This document shows, piece after piece, positions 1 through 4,479 of a stretch of 30,067 bases of DNA. The stretch lies in the IMG/VR virus record IMGVR_UViG_3300044625_000877, positions 1-30,067 of that record. The stretch is one strand, 5' to 3'. This DNA is from a virus. A program made the position numbers and the translations under genes. Positions within the stretch are counted from its first letter, which is position 1; the number at the start of each line of letters is the position of its first letter. Under the pieces are notes generated by a model. That model worked only from the letters and a program-made list of their open reading frames with translations. It ran no database searches and was not told the DNA's origin.

Positions 1-158
1 ATTAGTTTATGTGTGTTGATATCGTGTTGTTCAAATAGATTTCTAATGTGTTCAAATACGTCTTCGATTCCTTGCTGATAATCTGAATTCTGATTTGTGT
101 TGTATTTTGTAAATGTGCGATAAGAACTCGTTTGCAGTTCCCAAAGCATCATTGCCAT
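1..158. repeat. Terminal direct repeat, left copy
   Basis: Bases 1-158 recur at 29910-30067 with one difference (C at 127, T at 30036). The repeat lies inside a coding sequence that reads through the junction into the gene ending at 29903, so the contig closes on itself as a unit of about 29,909 bp. This is seen directly. Whether it is an assembly overlap of a circular or permuted genome or a physical terminal repeat cannot be decided from sequence alone. Confidence 0.95.
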
Positions 159-236
159 ATCAGTTGCCTTCACACAACGCAAATGTGCAAGTGCATCATC
201 ACCATCATCAAGATTAAAAGTTAGTGTTGCTTTCAT
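1..236 (-). CDS. Small conserved phage protein, 5' part (cut by the window edge)
   Basis: The ATG is at 234-236 and the frame is open to base 1. Joined across the junction it ends at a TGA at 29903-29905, giving 80 residues that begin MKATLTFNLDDGDDALAHLR. It resembles the small 'AxLxFNLPD...ALWxxxQxxR'-type proteins common in Bacteroidetes phages and prophages, whose function is unknown to me. The middle (CVKATDMAMMLWELQ) and the acidic C-terminal half look helical. The start overlaps the stop of the 233-442 gene by ATGA, and its own stop overlaps the start of the gene ending at 29906, so it is a translationally coupled link in the leftward operon. The mismatch between repeat copies changes residue 37 from Ser (here) to Asn (at 30036). 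Confidence 0.85.
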   Translation of the reverse strand, partial: MKATLTFNLDDGDDALAHLRCVKATDMAMMLWELQTSSYRTFTKYNTNQNSDYQQGIEDVFEHIRNLFEQHDINTHKL

Positions 237-442
237 TTCATATAAATCATTATGGCTTCATCGCAATCATCAACATATATACTTAAAAGTTCATTTTTTA
301 CTTCTTCGTACTTTTCAAATAGTTCTGGATCTAACGAATGAATTGCAAATATGTGAATTGTTTCAAAAGCATTTTTTAATGCAAGATAGCGTTGATTTGT
401 TGCTCTTTGATAAGCATCGTGTATATATTTTGGTCTATTCAT
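233..442 (-). CDS. Hypothetical protein, 69 aa
   Basis: This short, mainly helical protein starts MNRPKYIHDAYQRATNQRYL, has mixed charge and no membrane segment or metal cluster. I do not recognise a family. Its ATG (440-442) overlaps the TGA of a 16-codon reading frame upstream, and its own TGA (233-235) overlaps the next ATG. Both junctions are ATGA, which supports translation in series with its neighbours. Confidence 0.75.
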   Translation of the reverse strand: MNRPKYIHDAYQRATNQRYLALKNAFETIHIFAIHSLDPELFEKYEEVKNELLSIYVDDCDEAIMIYMK

Positions 443-489
443 ATATCAATTTTTTTTAGTCGTTTAATGAACACTTCAATTTCGTTCAT
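439..489 (-). CDS. Possible 16-residue micro-ORF bridging two genes
   Basis: ATG at 487-489 opens a 16-codon frame (MNEIEVFIKRLKKIDI) ending in TGA at 439-441. Its start overlaps the stop of the 93-aa gene by ATGA and its stop overlaps the start of the 69-aa gene by ATGA. Exact 4-base overlaps on both sides suggest that ribosomes are handed across the gap this way. It may be a coupling peptide without its own function. The alternative is that the 39-bp gap is untranslated and the overlaps are chance. Confidence 0.4.
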   Translation of the reverse strand: MNEIEVFIKRLKKIDI

Positions 490-767
490 AGCTTATCATT
501 GATTACAATTTGAACTGGTGCATCTGATTCACCAACAATTGTTTGCCTTGCTTGTTTTGGCTTGAAGTATTCGAGCATCGTTAAATAATAATGCAAGAAA
601 TCTTCATCGTCCATATCACTTAATATTTCCATCGCACGTTGCGCACCACTTGTCACAACGTAATCACCTAACTTGTGCCACATCTCTGTTTTTTGAGATA
701 CTGCACCTTTAGGTTTCAAACCACCGTGTCCTTTTTTCAACCTTCCGTTTTCATCACGTTCAGCCAT
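486..767 (-). CDS. DUF5681-like small protein, candidate small terminase subunit
   Basis: The 93-aa protein begins with a basic, glycine-rich segment (GRLKKGHGGLKPKGA, residues 8-22) of the kind found at the start of DUF5681-type phage proteins. A helical middle follows (residues 25-72), then a C-terminus with KPKQARQTIVGESDAP and a hydrophobic end. Proteins of this shape in Bacteroidetes phages are sometimes called small terminase subunits because they have a DNA-binding-like N-terminus and lie near packaging genes. Here the large terminase is on the other strand 7 kb away, so the context does not confirm it. The frame starts at 767 after an AT-rich 40-bp gap. Confidence 0.75.
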   Translation of the reverse strand: MAERDENGRLKKGHGGLKPKGAVSQKTEMWHKLGDYVVTSGAQRAMEILSDMDDEDFLHYYLTMLEYFKPKQARQTIVGESDAPVQIVINDKL

Positions 768-807
768 AAGTAACTTTAATTTATAGTGTCAATTATTAAA
801 TATAAAA

Positions 808-1161
808 TCAATCCAGTTTACTTTTAAAATGCAAAATTAATTGTTCCATCTTACTATCATAGTATTTAGAAAACGTGTTGAATCCTTCGTTATTCGATTC
901 ATAGCAACGATAAAGAACACCACGTAATCGTTGTGATGGTTTCTTCATTGTATCTTCTAAATCAGTTTTAAGTGATTCCACCATTTCAATTTCATCGCGT
1001 GAAAACGATTCTTCTTTGAATAGCAGATAACCAAATTGATTTGCAGTTGTAAATAATTCTGATGCTTGAACTGGTGTTAATTCATTAGTACCAAAAGTAA
1101 GACGTAGTGTTTTGTCTTTCCTTGTTGTTACTGCTTCTAATTGCGCTGGTATTGTAATCAT
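808..1161 (-). CDS. Conserved phage hypothetical protein, 117 aa
   Basis: It starts MITIPAQLEAVTTRKDKTLR and runs as an N-terminal beta-rich part (IPAQLEAVTTRKDKTLRLTF), a helix (TPVQASELFTTANQFGYLLF), then a C-terminal part with PSQRLRGVLYRCYE and SKMEQLILHFKSKLD. I recognise this layout from single-copy proteins of Flavobacterium-type phages, where no function is established. Its ATG overlaps the stop of the small Cys-rich protein upstream (TAATG at 1159-1163), so the two are probably made together. Confidence 0.8.
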   Translation of the reverse strand: MITIPAQLEAVTTRKDKTLRLTFGTNELTPVQASELFTTANQFGYLLFKEESFSRDEIEMVESLKTDLEDTMKKPSQRLRGVLYRCYESNNEGFNTFSKYYDSKMEQLILHFKSKLD

Positions 1162-1319
1162 TATTTGTATAATTCTAATTTGTGTTTACACGTTCCATCT
1201 TGTTCTCTAATATCACCTAAAAAATATGCTTGATAGTATTTAGATGGTATTGCTTTAAAGCGATAGCATTCTTCTCTTTGAATGCATTTAGAATTATCAC
1301 ACATAGTTATATCGGGCAT
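1161..1319 (-). CDS. Small Cys-rich protein, probable metal binder
   Basis: The 52-residue protein starting MPDITMCDNSKC has four cysteines in the order C-x4-C-x5-C-x25-C, a pattern typical of small zinc-binding phage proteins, with aromatic residues between the halves (YRFKAIPSKYYQAYF). I prefer the ATG at 1317-1319. The same frame also has an ATG at 1344-1346, which would add MLQQNLFTI and place the start within an 8-bp inverted repeat (1338-1345/1362-1369). The function is unknown. It is the first gene after the gene-free block 1347-1746. Confidence 0.7.
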   Translation of the reverse strand: MPDITMCDNSKCIQREECYRFKAIPSKYYQAYFLGDIREQDGTCKHKLELYK

Positions 1320-1337
1320 AATTGTAAATAGATTTTG

Positions 1338-1369
1338 TTGTAACAAATTTGATGTAAAAAATGTTACAA
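1338..1369. repeat. 8-bp inverted repeat before the Cys-rich gene
   Basis: TTGTAACA at 1338-1345 and TGTTACAA at 1362-1369 are exact inverted copies separated by 16 AT-rich bases. It could be an operator for a dimeric regulator or a 5'-UTR hairpin just ahead of the start at 1319. There is no run of T immediately after it on the minus strand, so it does not look like a terminator. Confidence 0.5.
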
Positions 1370-1393
1370 TAGATTATTAGTTATTATATAAGT

Positions 1394-1414
1394 AATATGT
1401 ATAATAAACATATT
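1394..1414. repeat. AT-only inverted repeat next to the mirror repeat
   Basis: AATATGT (1394-1400) and ACATATT (1408-1414) form a 7-bp stem around a 7-base loop. The stretch 1370-1414 is almost entirely A and T and abuts the homopurine tract. Such a region would unwind easily, as in a replication origin. It may equally be a weak hairpin at the end of the transcript coming from 1700. Confidence 0.4.
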
Positions 1415-1415
1415 C

Positions 1416-1471
1416 AAAAGAAAAGAAAGAAAAAGAAAAAAAGGTAAAAAAGAAAAAGAAAGAAAAGAAAA
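1416..1471. repeat. 56-bp homopurine mirror repeat (H-DNA/triplex type)
   Basis: The plus strand is all A/G except T at 1445, and it is mirror-symmetric about 1443.5. Outward from the central GG (1443-1444) the left arm reads A7-G-A5-G-A3-G-A4-G-A4 and the right arm T-A6-G-A5-G-A3-G-A4-G-A4. The four G pairs (1435/1452, 1429/1458, 1425/1462, 1420/1467) each sum to 2887. Only the pair 1442/1445 breaks the symmetry, so 27 of 28 positions match. Homopurine mirror repeats are the known substrate for intramolecular triplex (H-DNA). What it does here is inference: a replication or transcription roadblock, an origin part, or a stabilising tail of the RNA encoded just upstream on the minus strand. 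Confidence 0.85.
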
Positions 1472-1486
1472 AGCCTCCCCAAGAAA

Positions 1487-1702
1487 AACAAACGTTCACG
1501 CTAACAAGTAGCATTTACTCGATCCAAGCACTGGTGTTCTGCAAGTTTAGACGTTTGATACTGCGCTGTGTCTTACGCAGGTTATTGTAATTGTGTTAAT
1601 CATAAAGAAGAAAAGCGTGAAGGGAGTAATGCAACAAACCACCCAACACGCTTTCTTGTGTTAATCCTAAACTTGTAAATATGACAGAACGTTTTTGCAT
1701 TG
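1487..1702 (-). ncRNA. Candidate structured non-coding RNA, about 210 nt
   Basis: No convincing reading frame lies between 1347 and 1746. Instead there are nested inverted repeats: 1490-1497 with 1687-1694 (8 bp), 1542-1550 with 1667-1675 (9 bp, 11 with a G-U and an A-U pair), 1612-1619 with 1647-1654 (8 bp, extended by 3 bp past a one-base bulge), and a side hairpin 1561-1565/1576-1580. TTGTGTTAATC occurs twice (1591-1601, 1656-1666) beside the inner hairpin. On the minus strand a TATATTTG box (1706-1713) would start transcription within a few bases of the outermost stem, and the 3' side runs into GTTTTTCTT, GGGGAGGC and a long pyrimidine tract. An alternative 8-bp pairing (1495-1502 with 1614-1621) would exclude the outer and inner stems. 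I cannot match it to a known RNA family. Strand is inferred from the promoter. Confidence 0.5.
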
Positions 1703-1705
1703 CAA

Positions 1706-1713
1706 CAAATATA
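1706..1713 (-). promoter_or_regulatory. TAnnTTTG promoter -7 box for the candidate RNA
   Basis: On the minus strand these bases read TATATTTG, a full match to the Bacteroidetes -7 consensus. Initiation a few bases downstream would fall near 1700, just before the first arm of the outer stem (1694). No TTG/TTTG stands at the usual 18-21 bp upstream spacing, so it might need an activator or the phage sigma-like factor. Confidence 0.4.
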
Positions 1714-1746
1714 CGATGCTTATTCAATTAGTTGATTGTATACTTA

Positions 1747-2169
1747 TCAAGAAGTTTTCAAAGTTTCGCGCATCAATTTAATCTCACGTTTAATACACGC
1801 ACTACAAGTTGAACGTTCGTTGTATGCTTGTGTGATTTGGTCTTTGTATGCGTAGAATTGATTGCGTTGTGTGTCATCTATCTTACCAGTTGTTTCGATT
1901 TCTTCCAACAACAACAACAACTCATTGCGTTCACTATCTGTGAGCATTCCTTTCCATTTATTTGCAGGACACGATGCAAGTGATAGTTTTGCTTTGATGG
2001 GCATAACACAACCACACAAGTGAATTGATTTCTTTTTGTATTGCACTTCGATTTCTTTTTCTTCACCAACGATTAGCGATCCACACGATTGCGTTGAAGG
2101 TTCGAAGAATTTGCAGTTGCGACATATGGCTAACCTGCGATTGTATTCAGATGATTTAACGAATAACAT
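1747..2169 (-). CDS. Zinc-ribbon-like phage protein, 140 aa
   Basis: Cysteines occur as CRNC (residues 16-19), CG, CGC and CPANKW, the spacing of a rubredoxin/zinc-ribbon fold that I recognise in a common small protein of Bacteroidetes phages. A helical segment follows (residues 75-110), then a second CxxC (STCSAC) in a basic C-terminus. It probably binds zinc and may contact nucleic acid or RNA polymerase, but this is inference. The ATG at 2167-2169 lies 14 bases inside the end of the sigma-like gene, so the two are coupled. Confidence 0.8.
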   Translation of the reverse strand: MLFVKSSEYNRRLAICRNCKFFEPSTQSCGSLIVGEEKEIEVQYKKKSIHLCGCVMPIKAKLSLASCPANKWKGMLTDSERNELLLLLEEIETTGKIDDTQRNQFYAYKDQITQAYNERSTCSACIKREIKLMRETLKTS

Positions 2170-2650
2170 TTTGTTTAAGTTTTTGTTTTATTTTATCTAT
2201 TGTTCTATAAAGATACACCGAAGGAATACCAGTTTGTTTTGAAAGTTCTTTGTACGTGAAATCTTCAAGTATGTATTCTTCAAATACTAATCTTTCAAAT
2301 TCACTTAAGCGACTGATTAAGATATCCAGTTGTTCGTTCGTCATTCTTGCACCTAACCACGTTTTATCTTCTTCATAATTCTTATCTACAAAATCACGTT
2401 TGTTTCTTTTGTATTCGATGTGCAATTTGTAGAATGGTGATGATGGTGAATTGATAGACAAGTACATTACACGTATTATATAGAATTCAAATTCTTCATT
2501 CTGCAAAAGATTGTCAATGTGTTTTGATTTTACTGCGCTGATAATTGCATCGTGCAATAAATCTTCGTAATAATCTTGACCACGTGCAATATTGTGCGCA
2601 ATCTTTTTTAAATGCGTATAGTTCTTGTTTATGTAATTATCAAGTGTCAA
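2156..2650 (-). CDS. Phage-encoded sigma-70-like (ECF-type) factor
   Basis: The 164-aa protein has the two-part layout of a small sigma factor. Residues 1-62 (HLKKIAHNIARGQDYYEDLLHDAI) resemble region 2, where a conserved acidic pair follows the region 2.1 helix. Residues 105-160 contain LSEFERLVFEEYILEDFTYK then ELSKQTGIPSVYLYRTIDKI, a typical region 4 helix-turn-helix that would bind a -33/-35 element. Such proteins occur in several Flavobacterium-type phages. Its place as second gene of the leftward (mostly virion) unit suggests a role in directing host polymerase to late or phage-specific promoters. That role is inferred. It overlaps the nuclease gene by 11 bp. Confidence 0.8.
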   Translation of the reverse strand: MTLDNYINKNYTHLKKIAHNIARGQDYYEDLLHDAIISAVKSKHIDNLLQNEEFEFYIIRVMYLSINSPSSPFYKLHIEYKRNKRDFVDKNYEEDKTWLGARMTNEQLDILISRLSEFERLVFEEYILEDFTYKELSKQTGIPSVYLYRTIDKIKQKLKQNVIR

Positions 2651-3044
2651 GATACTTCTTTATTATTTCAATTGCTTCATTACTACCTTTACAAATATAC
2701 GAATCGTAATTTCTATTTCTTAATTCACTTTGCCACCACTTTTGTTCGCTTGATATTGCACCACCTTTTTCTTTCTTCATTTCAATCGCAAGACCGTGAA
2801 ATGATCCACGTGGTTCGTAGATAAACAAATCTGGAAAACCTTTAACGTAACCAGTACGTTTCATTTTTACTGCTTGTAAATAACTTGTACGCATACCACC
2901 TGCTGAAGCGCAATACAACGCGTTTGGATACGCAGAACGAATGAATTGAATGACCAATTGTTGCTGATACGCTTCAGAATTCACTTTCAAATTGTTCTTT
3001 TTGTATGTTTTTTTAGGTTTTCTATTAAAAGTTTTTATGTTCAT
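2640..3044 (-). CDS. VRR-NUC domain nuclease (PD-(D/E)xK fold)
   Basis: The 134-aa protein matches the small stand-alone VRR-NUC nucleases of phages. It shows an N-terminal Glu (E24 in SEAYQQQ), the catalytic GFPDLFI (PD at 71-72), AIEMK (E88 and K90 of the ExK motif), and a SEQKWW motif (Q101). These enzymes cut branched or junction DNA and usually accompany phage replication or recombination. A lysine-rich tail precedes the domain (residues 8-20). It is the first gene of the leftward unit. The ATG at 3042-3044 lies about 90 bases downstream of the predicted start of transcription. Confidence 0.9.
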   Translation of the reverse strand: MNIKTFNRKPKKTYKKNNLKVNSEAYQQQLVIQFIRSAYPNALYCASAGGMRTSYLQAVKMKRTGYVKGFPDLFIYEPRGSFHGLAIEMKKEKGGAISSEQKWWQSELRNRNYDSYICKGSNEAIEIIKKYLDT

Positions 3045-3069
3045 TTTCAGTAAGTTAGATAGTAGTCAG

Positions 3070-3098
3070 AAAAAAAAGATTAAAAAAAGTGAAAAAAA
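3070..3098. promoter_or_regulatory. Phased A-tracts upstream of the rightward promoter
   Basis: Three plus-strand A-runs lie at 3070-3077, 3082-3088 and 3092-3098, with centres about 10-11.5 bp apart, one helical turn. A fourth, shorter run is at 3111-3115. Helically phased A-tracts bend DNA and can act as UP elements for the RNA polymerase alpha subunit. They stop two bases before the -33 box at 3101. On the minus strand they become U-runs in the leader of the nuclease gene. Confidence 0.6.
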
Positions 3099-3100
3099 GT

Positions 3101-3130
3101 TTTGTAGTTCAAAAAGTTGTTGTATGTTTG
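3101..3130 (+). promoter_or_regulatory. Strong Bacteroidetes-type promoter of the rightward unit
   Basis: TTTG at 3101-3104 (-33) and TATGTTTG at 3123-3130 (-7, consensus TAnnTTTG) are separated by 18 bp, close to the known Bacteroidetes spacing. Initiation is expected near 3137. It lies in the divergent gap between 3044 and 3171 and has phased A-tracts immediately upstream. This is the best promoter match found in the window. Confidence 0.75.
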
Positions 3131-3140
3131 CTCCATCAAA

Positions 3141-3171
3141 CAAATATAAACAAACAAAAAACAAAACACAA
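3141..3171 (-). promoter_or_regulatory. Probable promoter of the leftward unit, overlapping the rightward one
   Basis: On the minus strand 3141-3148 reads TATATTTG (TAnnTTTG). A TTG at 3169-3171 stands 20 bp upstream as a possible -33 half. Initiation is predicted near 3134, within a few bases of the rightward start point, so polymerase footprints at the two promoters would overlap. The -33 match is weak. Confidence 0.45.
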
Positions 3172-3178
3172 TGAACAC
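3152..3178 (+). repeat. A-rich leader repeat, copy 1
   Basis: The run AAACAAAAAACAAAACA followed by two or three bases and ATGAACAC matches 3468-3494 at all but two positions. It covers the 5' leader and first codons of the gene at 3171. A-rich, G-poor leaders are typical translation starts in Bacteroidetes, where Shine-Dalgarno sites are rare. Confidence 0.7.
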
Positions 3179-3416
3179 AATCGTTTTAACCACTAACACC
3201 AACAGTCCTTTTGTTTCTAACATGACAATCTTACAAGAAACTGATAAGGCTTTTAAAATTGAGAATGAGTATAAAACTTATTCTTGCTGGATTCCTAAAT
3301 CAGCTTTACAAATAGTAGAAGATTTAAAAGAAATTGAATGTTACACATTTAAAATGTGGTTCCGAAAGTTAGATAATGGAAATGCAATTACTAAAGCCTT
3401 TAGATTATTCTCATAA
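3171..3416 (+). CDS. Hypothetical protein, 81 aa, first gene of the rightward unit
   Basis: It starts MNTIVLTTNTNSPFVSNMTI and is a small, beta-rich protein containing YKTYSCWIPKSAL (residues 35-47), a 'W-I-P-K-S' element seen in small early proteins of Bacteroidetes phages. The function is unknown to me. It is the first gene after the strong promoter, so it is likely expressed early and at high level. Its leader (AAACAAAAAACAAAACA before ATGAACAC) is nearly duplicated in front of the gene at 3487. A short hairpin (GTGCG 3429-3433, CGCAC 3443-3447) follows the stop. Confidence 0.8.
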   Translation: MNTIVLTTNTNSPFVSNMTILQETDKAFKIENEYKTYSCWIPKSALQIVEDLKEIECYTFKMWFRKLDNGNAITKAFRLFS

Positions 3417-3467
3417 ATAAAATGAGGGGTGCGACTCAACAACGCACATTAATTAAATCAAATAACA

Positions 3468-3494
3468 AAACAAAAAACAAAACAAGATGAACAC
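3468..3494 (+). repeat. A-rich leader repeat, copy 2
   Basis: This is the second copy of the leader at 3152-3178, in front of the gene at 3487. The two mismatches are the two bases just before ATG. It may be a shared translation enhancer or the trace of a small duplication. Confidence 0.7.
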
Positions 3495-3678
3495 AGTAAC
3501 ATTTTACCACAACGGAATCGAAGTAAACGAATTCACATTCGCAACTGAAAAAGAAGCAGTTGATTGTATGATTCGCCACGCATCTGAAAAGAATCTTGAA
3601 ATCAATGACCTTTATACAGAAGCGTATTCGGAAGGCAACAAACCTGAAACATTAATCATAGTAAACGCAATCAAATGA
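3487..3678 (+). CDS. Hypothetical protein, 63 aa
   Basis: It starts MNTVTFYHNGIEVNEFTFAT and looks like a small alpha/beta fold: two strands, a helix (TEKEAVDCMIRHASEKN), then a final strand (ETLIIVNAIK). No family is recognised. The ATG follows the second copy of the A-rich leader, and the stop overlaps the next ATG (ATGA at 3675-3678). Confidence 0.75.
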   Translation: MNTVTFYHNGIEVNEFTFATEKEAVDCMIRHASEKNLEINDLYTEAYSEGNKPETLIIVNAIK

Positions 3679-3806
3679 GCAAAGAACTTAAATACATAAT
3701 AGGTGCAATCCTGCTATTCATCGCGATGGGAATTATTGGTAACGATGAATATGAATTCGAAAAGCGTCAAGAATCAGTAACAATTGAAAACAATGAAAAC
3801 AACTAA
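3675..3806 (+). CDS. Small single-span membrane protein, 43 aa
   Basis: ATG at 3675 overlaps the previous stop by ATGA. The peptide MSKELKYIIGAILLFIAMGI has a clear membrane segment (about residues 7-22) after a short basic N-terminus, then an acidic, Asn-rich tail (KRQESVTIENNENN). Small early phage membrane peptides often interfere with host processes, but nothing here identifies a target. Confidence 0.65.
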   Translation: MSKELKYIIGAILLFIAMGIIGNDEYEFEKRQESVTIENNENN

Positions 3807-3984
3807 AACAATACAACTAACCGATGAAGAACGAAACATTATTTACTCTGCTATCATCTTTACGCAGAACCAGTACGCAGATATGCGTAGTAGCAACGAG
3901 ACATTTAACACCTATCTTAATGAAAGAATCGATAAACTTGAATCCTTATTGCACAAATTTATTACAAGCAAATTCGACAACTAA
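3793..3984 (+). CDS. Hypothetical helical protein, 63 aa
   Basis: I take the ATG at 3793-3795; a TTG nine bases earlier is possible but weaker. The product starts MKTTKTIQLTDEERNIIYSA and is helical and charged, with a likely coiled segment (NERIDKLESLLHKF). The 'TDEERNIIYSAI' stretch resembles small phage proteins with one long helix pair. The function is unknown. It overlaps the preceding gene by 14 bp. Confidence 0.7.
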   Translation: MKTTKTIQLTDEERNIIYSAIIFTQNQYADMRSSNETFNTYLNERIDKLESLLHKFITSKFDN

Positions 3985-4120
3985 TCGTAAATTTGTTTGT
4001 GTTAAATCTTCAGCAGATGCATACAAGTTAACTCACAACGAAATCAGCAACAATATTGTTAAGCAAAAAAAGATTTCAGAAATGCGTTGGAACGATAGCA
4101 TAATTGAACCATATTTGTAA
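3920..4120 (+). CDS. Possible hypothetical protein filling the 3985-4138 gap
   Basis: The frame that ends at 4120 contains a protein-like C-terminal part (KFVCVKSSADAYKLTHNEIS, then RWNDSIIEPYL) using the codons usual in this genome, and the 154 bases after 3984 hold no other gene. The start is uncertain. The ATG at 3920 gives 66 aa but overlaps the previous gene by 65 bases out of frame, and no A-rich leader is present. The first residues are probably only a shadow. Confidence 0.35.
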   Translation: MKESINLNPYCTNLLQANSTTNRKFVCVKSSADAYKLTHNEISNNIVKQKKISEMRWNDSIIEPYL

Positions 4121-4138
4121 CTCTAAAAAACAACATAA

Positions 4139-4468
4139 ATGCAAACACTTAACTTAATTGGAGTAGCGCAAGACATCGCGTTAACTCACGAACAACTAAC
4201 AACAATTCGTAAATCATTCTTCGCGCACATTAAATTGTGCACACTTGAAAACGAATTTAAAGAAGTAATTGTAACACCAGTTCCAATCGATGGAAAACTT
4301 TACAAACTACGTACGTATGGCGAATGGTCTGAACACGATGGGGTTGACCAATACGAATGTTTAGATGCTGAATTGATTTCGTACAACGAACCAGTGTGGT
4401 GGGGGTTAAATACAGATTGGTTTCACACGAGATTCGAACGAAAAGATTTTTTACCTATTAACTTTTAA
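4139..4468 (+). CDS. Hypothetical protein, 109 aa
   Basis: It starts MQTLNLIGVAQDIALTHEQL, with an N-terminal helix, then a beta-rich acidic part with several tryptophans (YGEWSEHDG, EPVWWGLNTDWF) and a short basic end (ERKDFLPINF). No family or catalytic motif is recognised. It is preceded by the A-rich leader AAAAAACAACATAA and followed after 11 bases by the next gene, so it belongs to the early rightward operon. Confidence 0.75.
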   Translation: MQTLNLIGVAQDIALTHEQLTTIRKSFFAHIKLCTLENEFKEVIVTPVPIDGKLYKLRTYGEWSEHDGVDQYECLDAELISYNEPVWWGLNTDWFHTRFERKDFLPINF

Positions 4469-4479
4469 AAAATAAAACA

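Noticed and set aside
1500-1560. tRNA-like sequence (CTCGATCC resembling a T-loop)
   Set aside because: No acceptor stem, anticodon arm or CCA-type end can be folded on either strand.
1878-2242. Other open frames across the zinc-protein and sigma genes
   Set aside because: They are shadows of the two recognised genes, with no start context and Lys/Cys/Phe-rich content.
2692-2699. TATATTTG on the minus strand inside the nuclease gene
   Set aside because: It lies in codons of the VRR-NUC domain and has no -33 partner.
3824-3919. 5' part of the longer frame ending at 4120
   Set aside because: It reads out of frame through a better-supported gene and its residues look like shadow translation.
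3988-3995. TAAATTTG promoter-like box on the plus strand
   Set aside because: It matches TAnnTTTG but has no TTG/TTTG at 17-21 bp upstream and lies at the end of a gene in a continuous operon.
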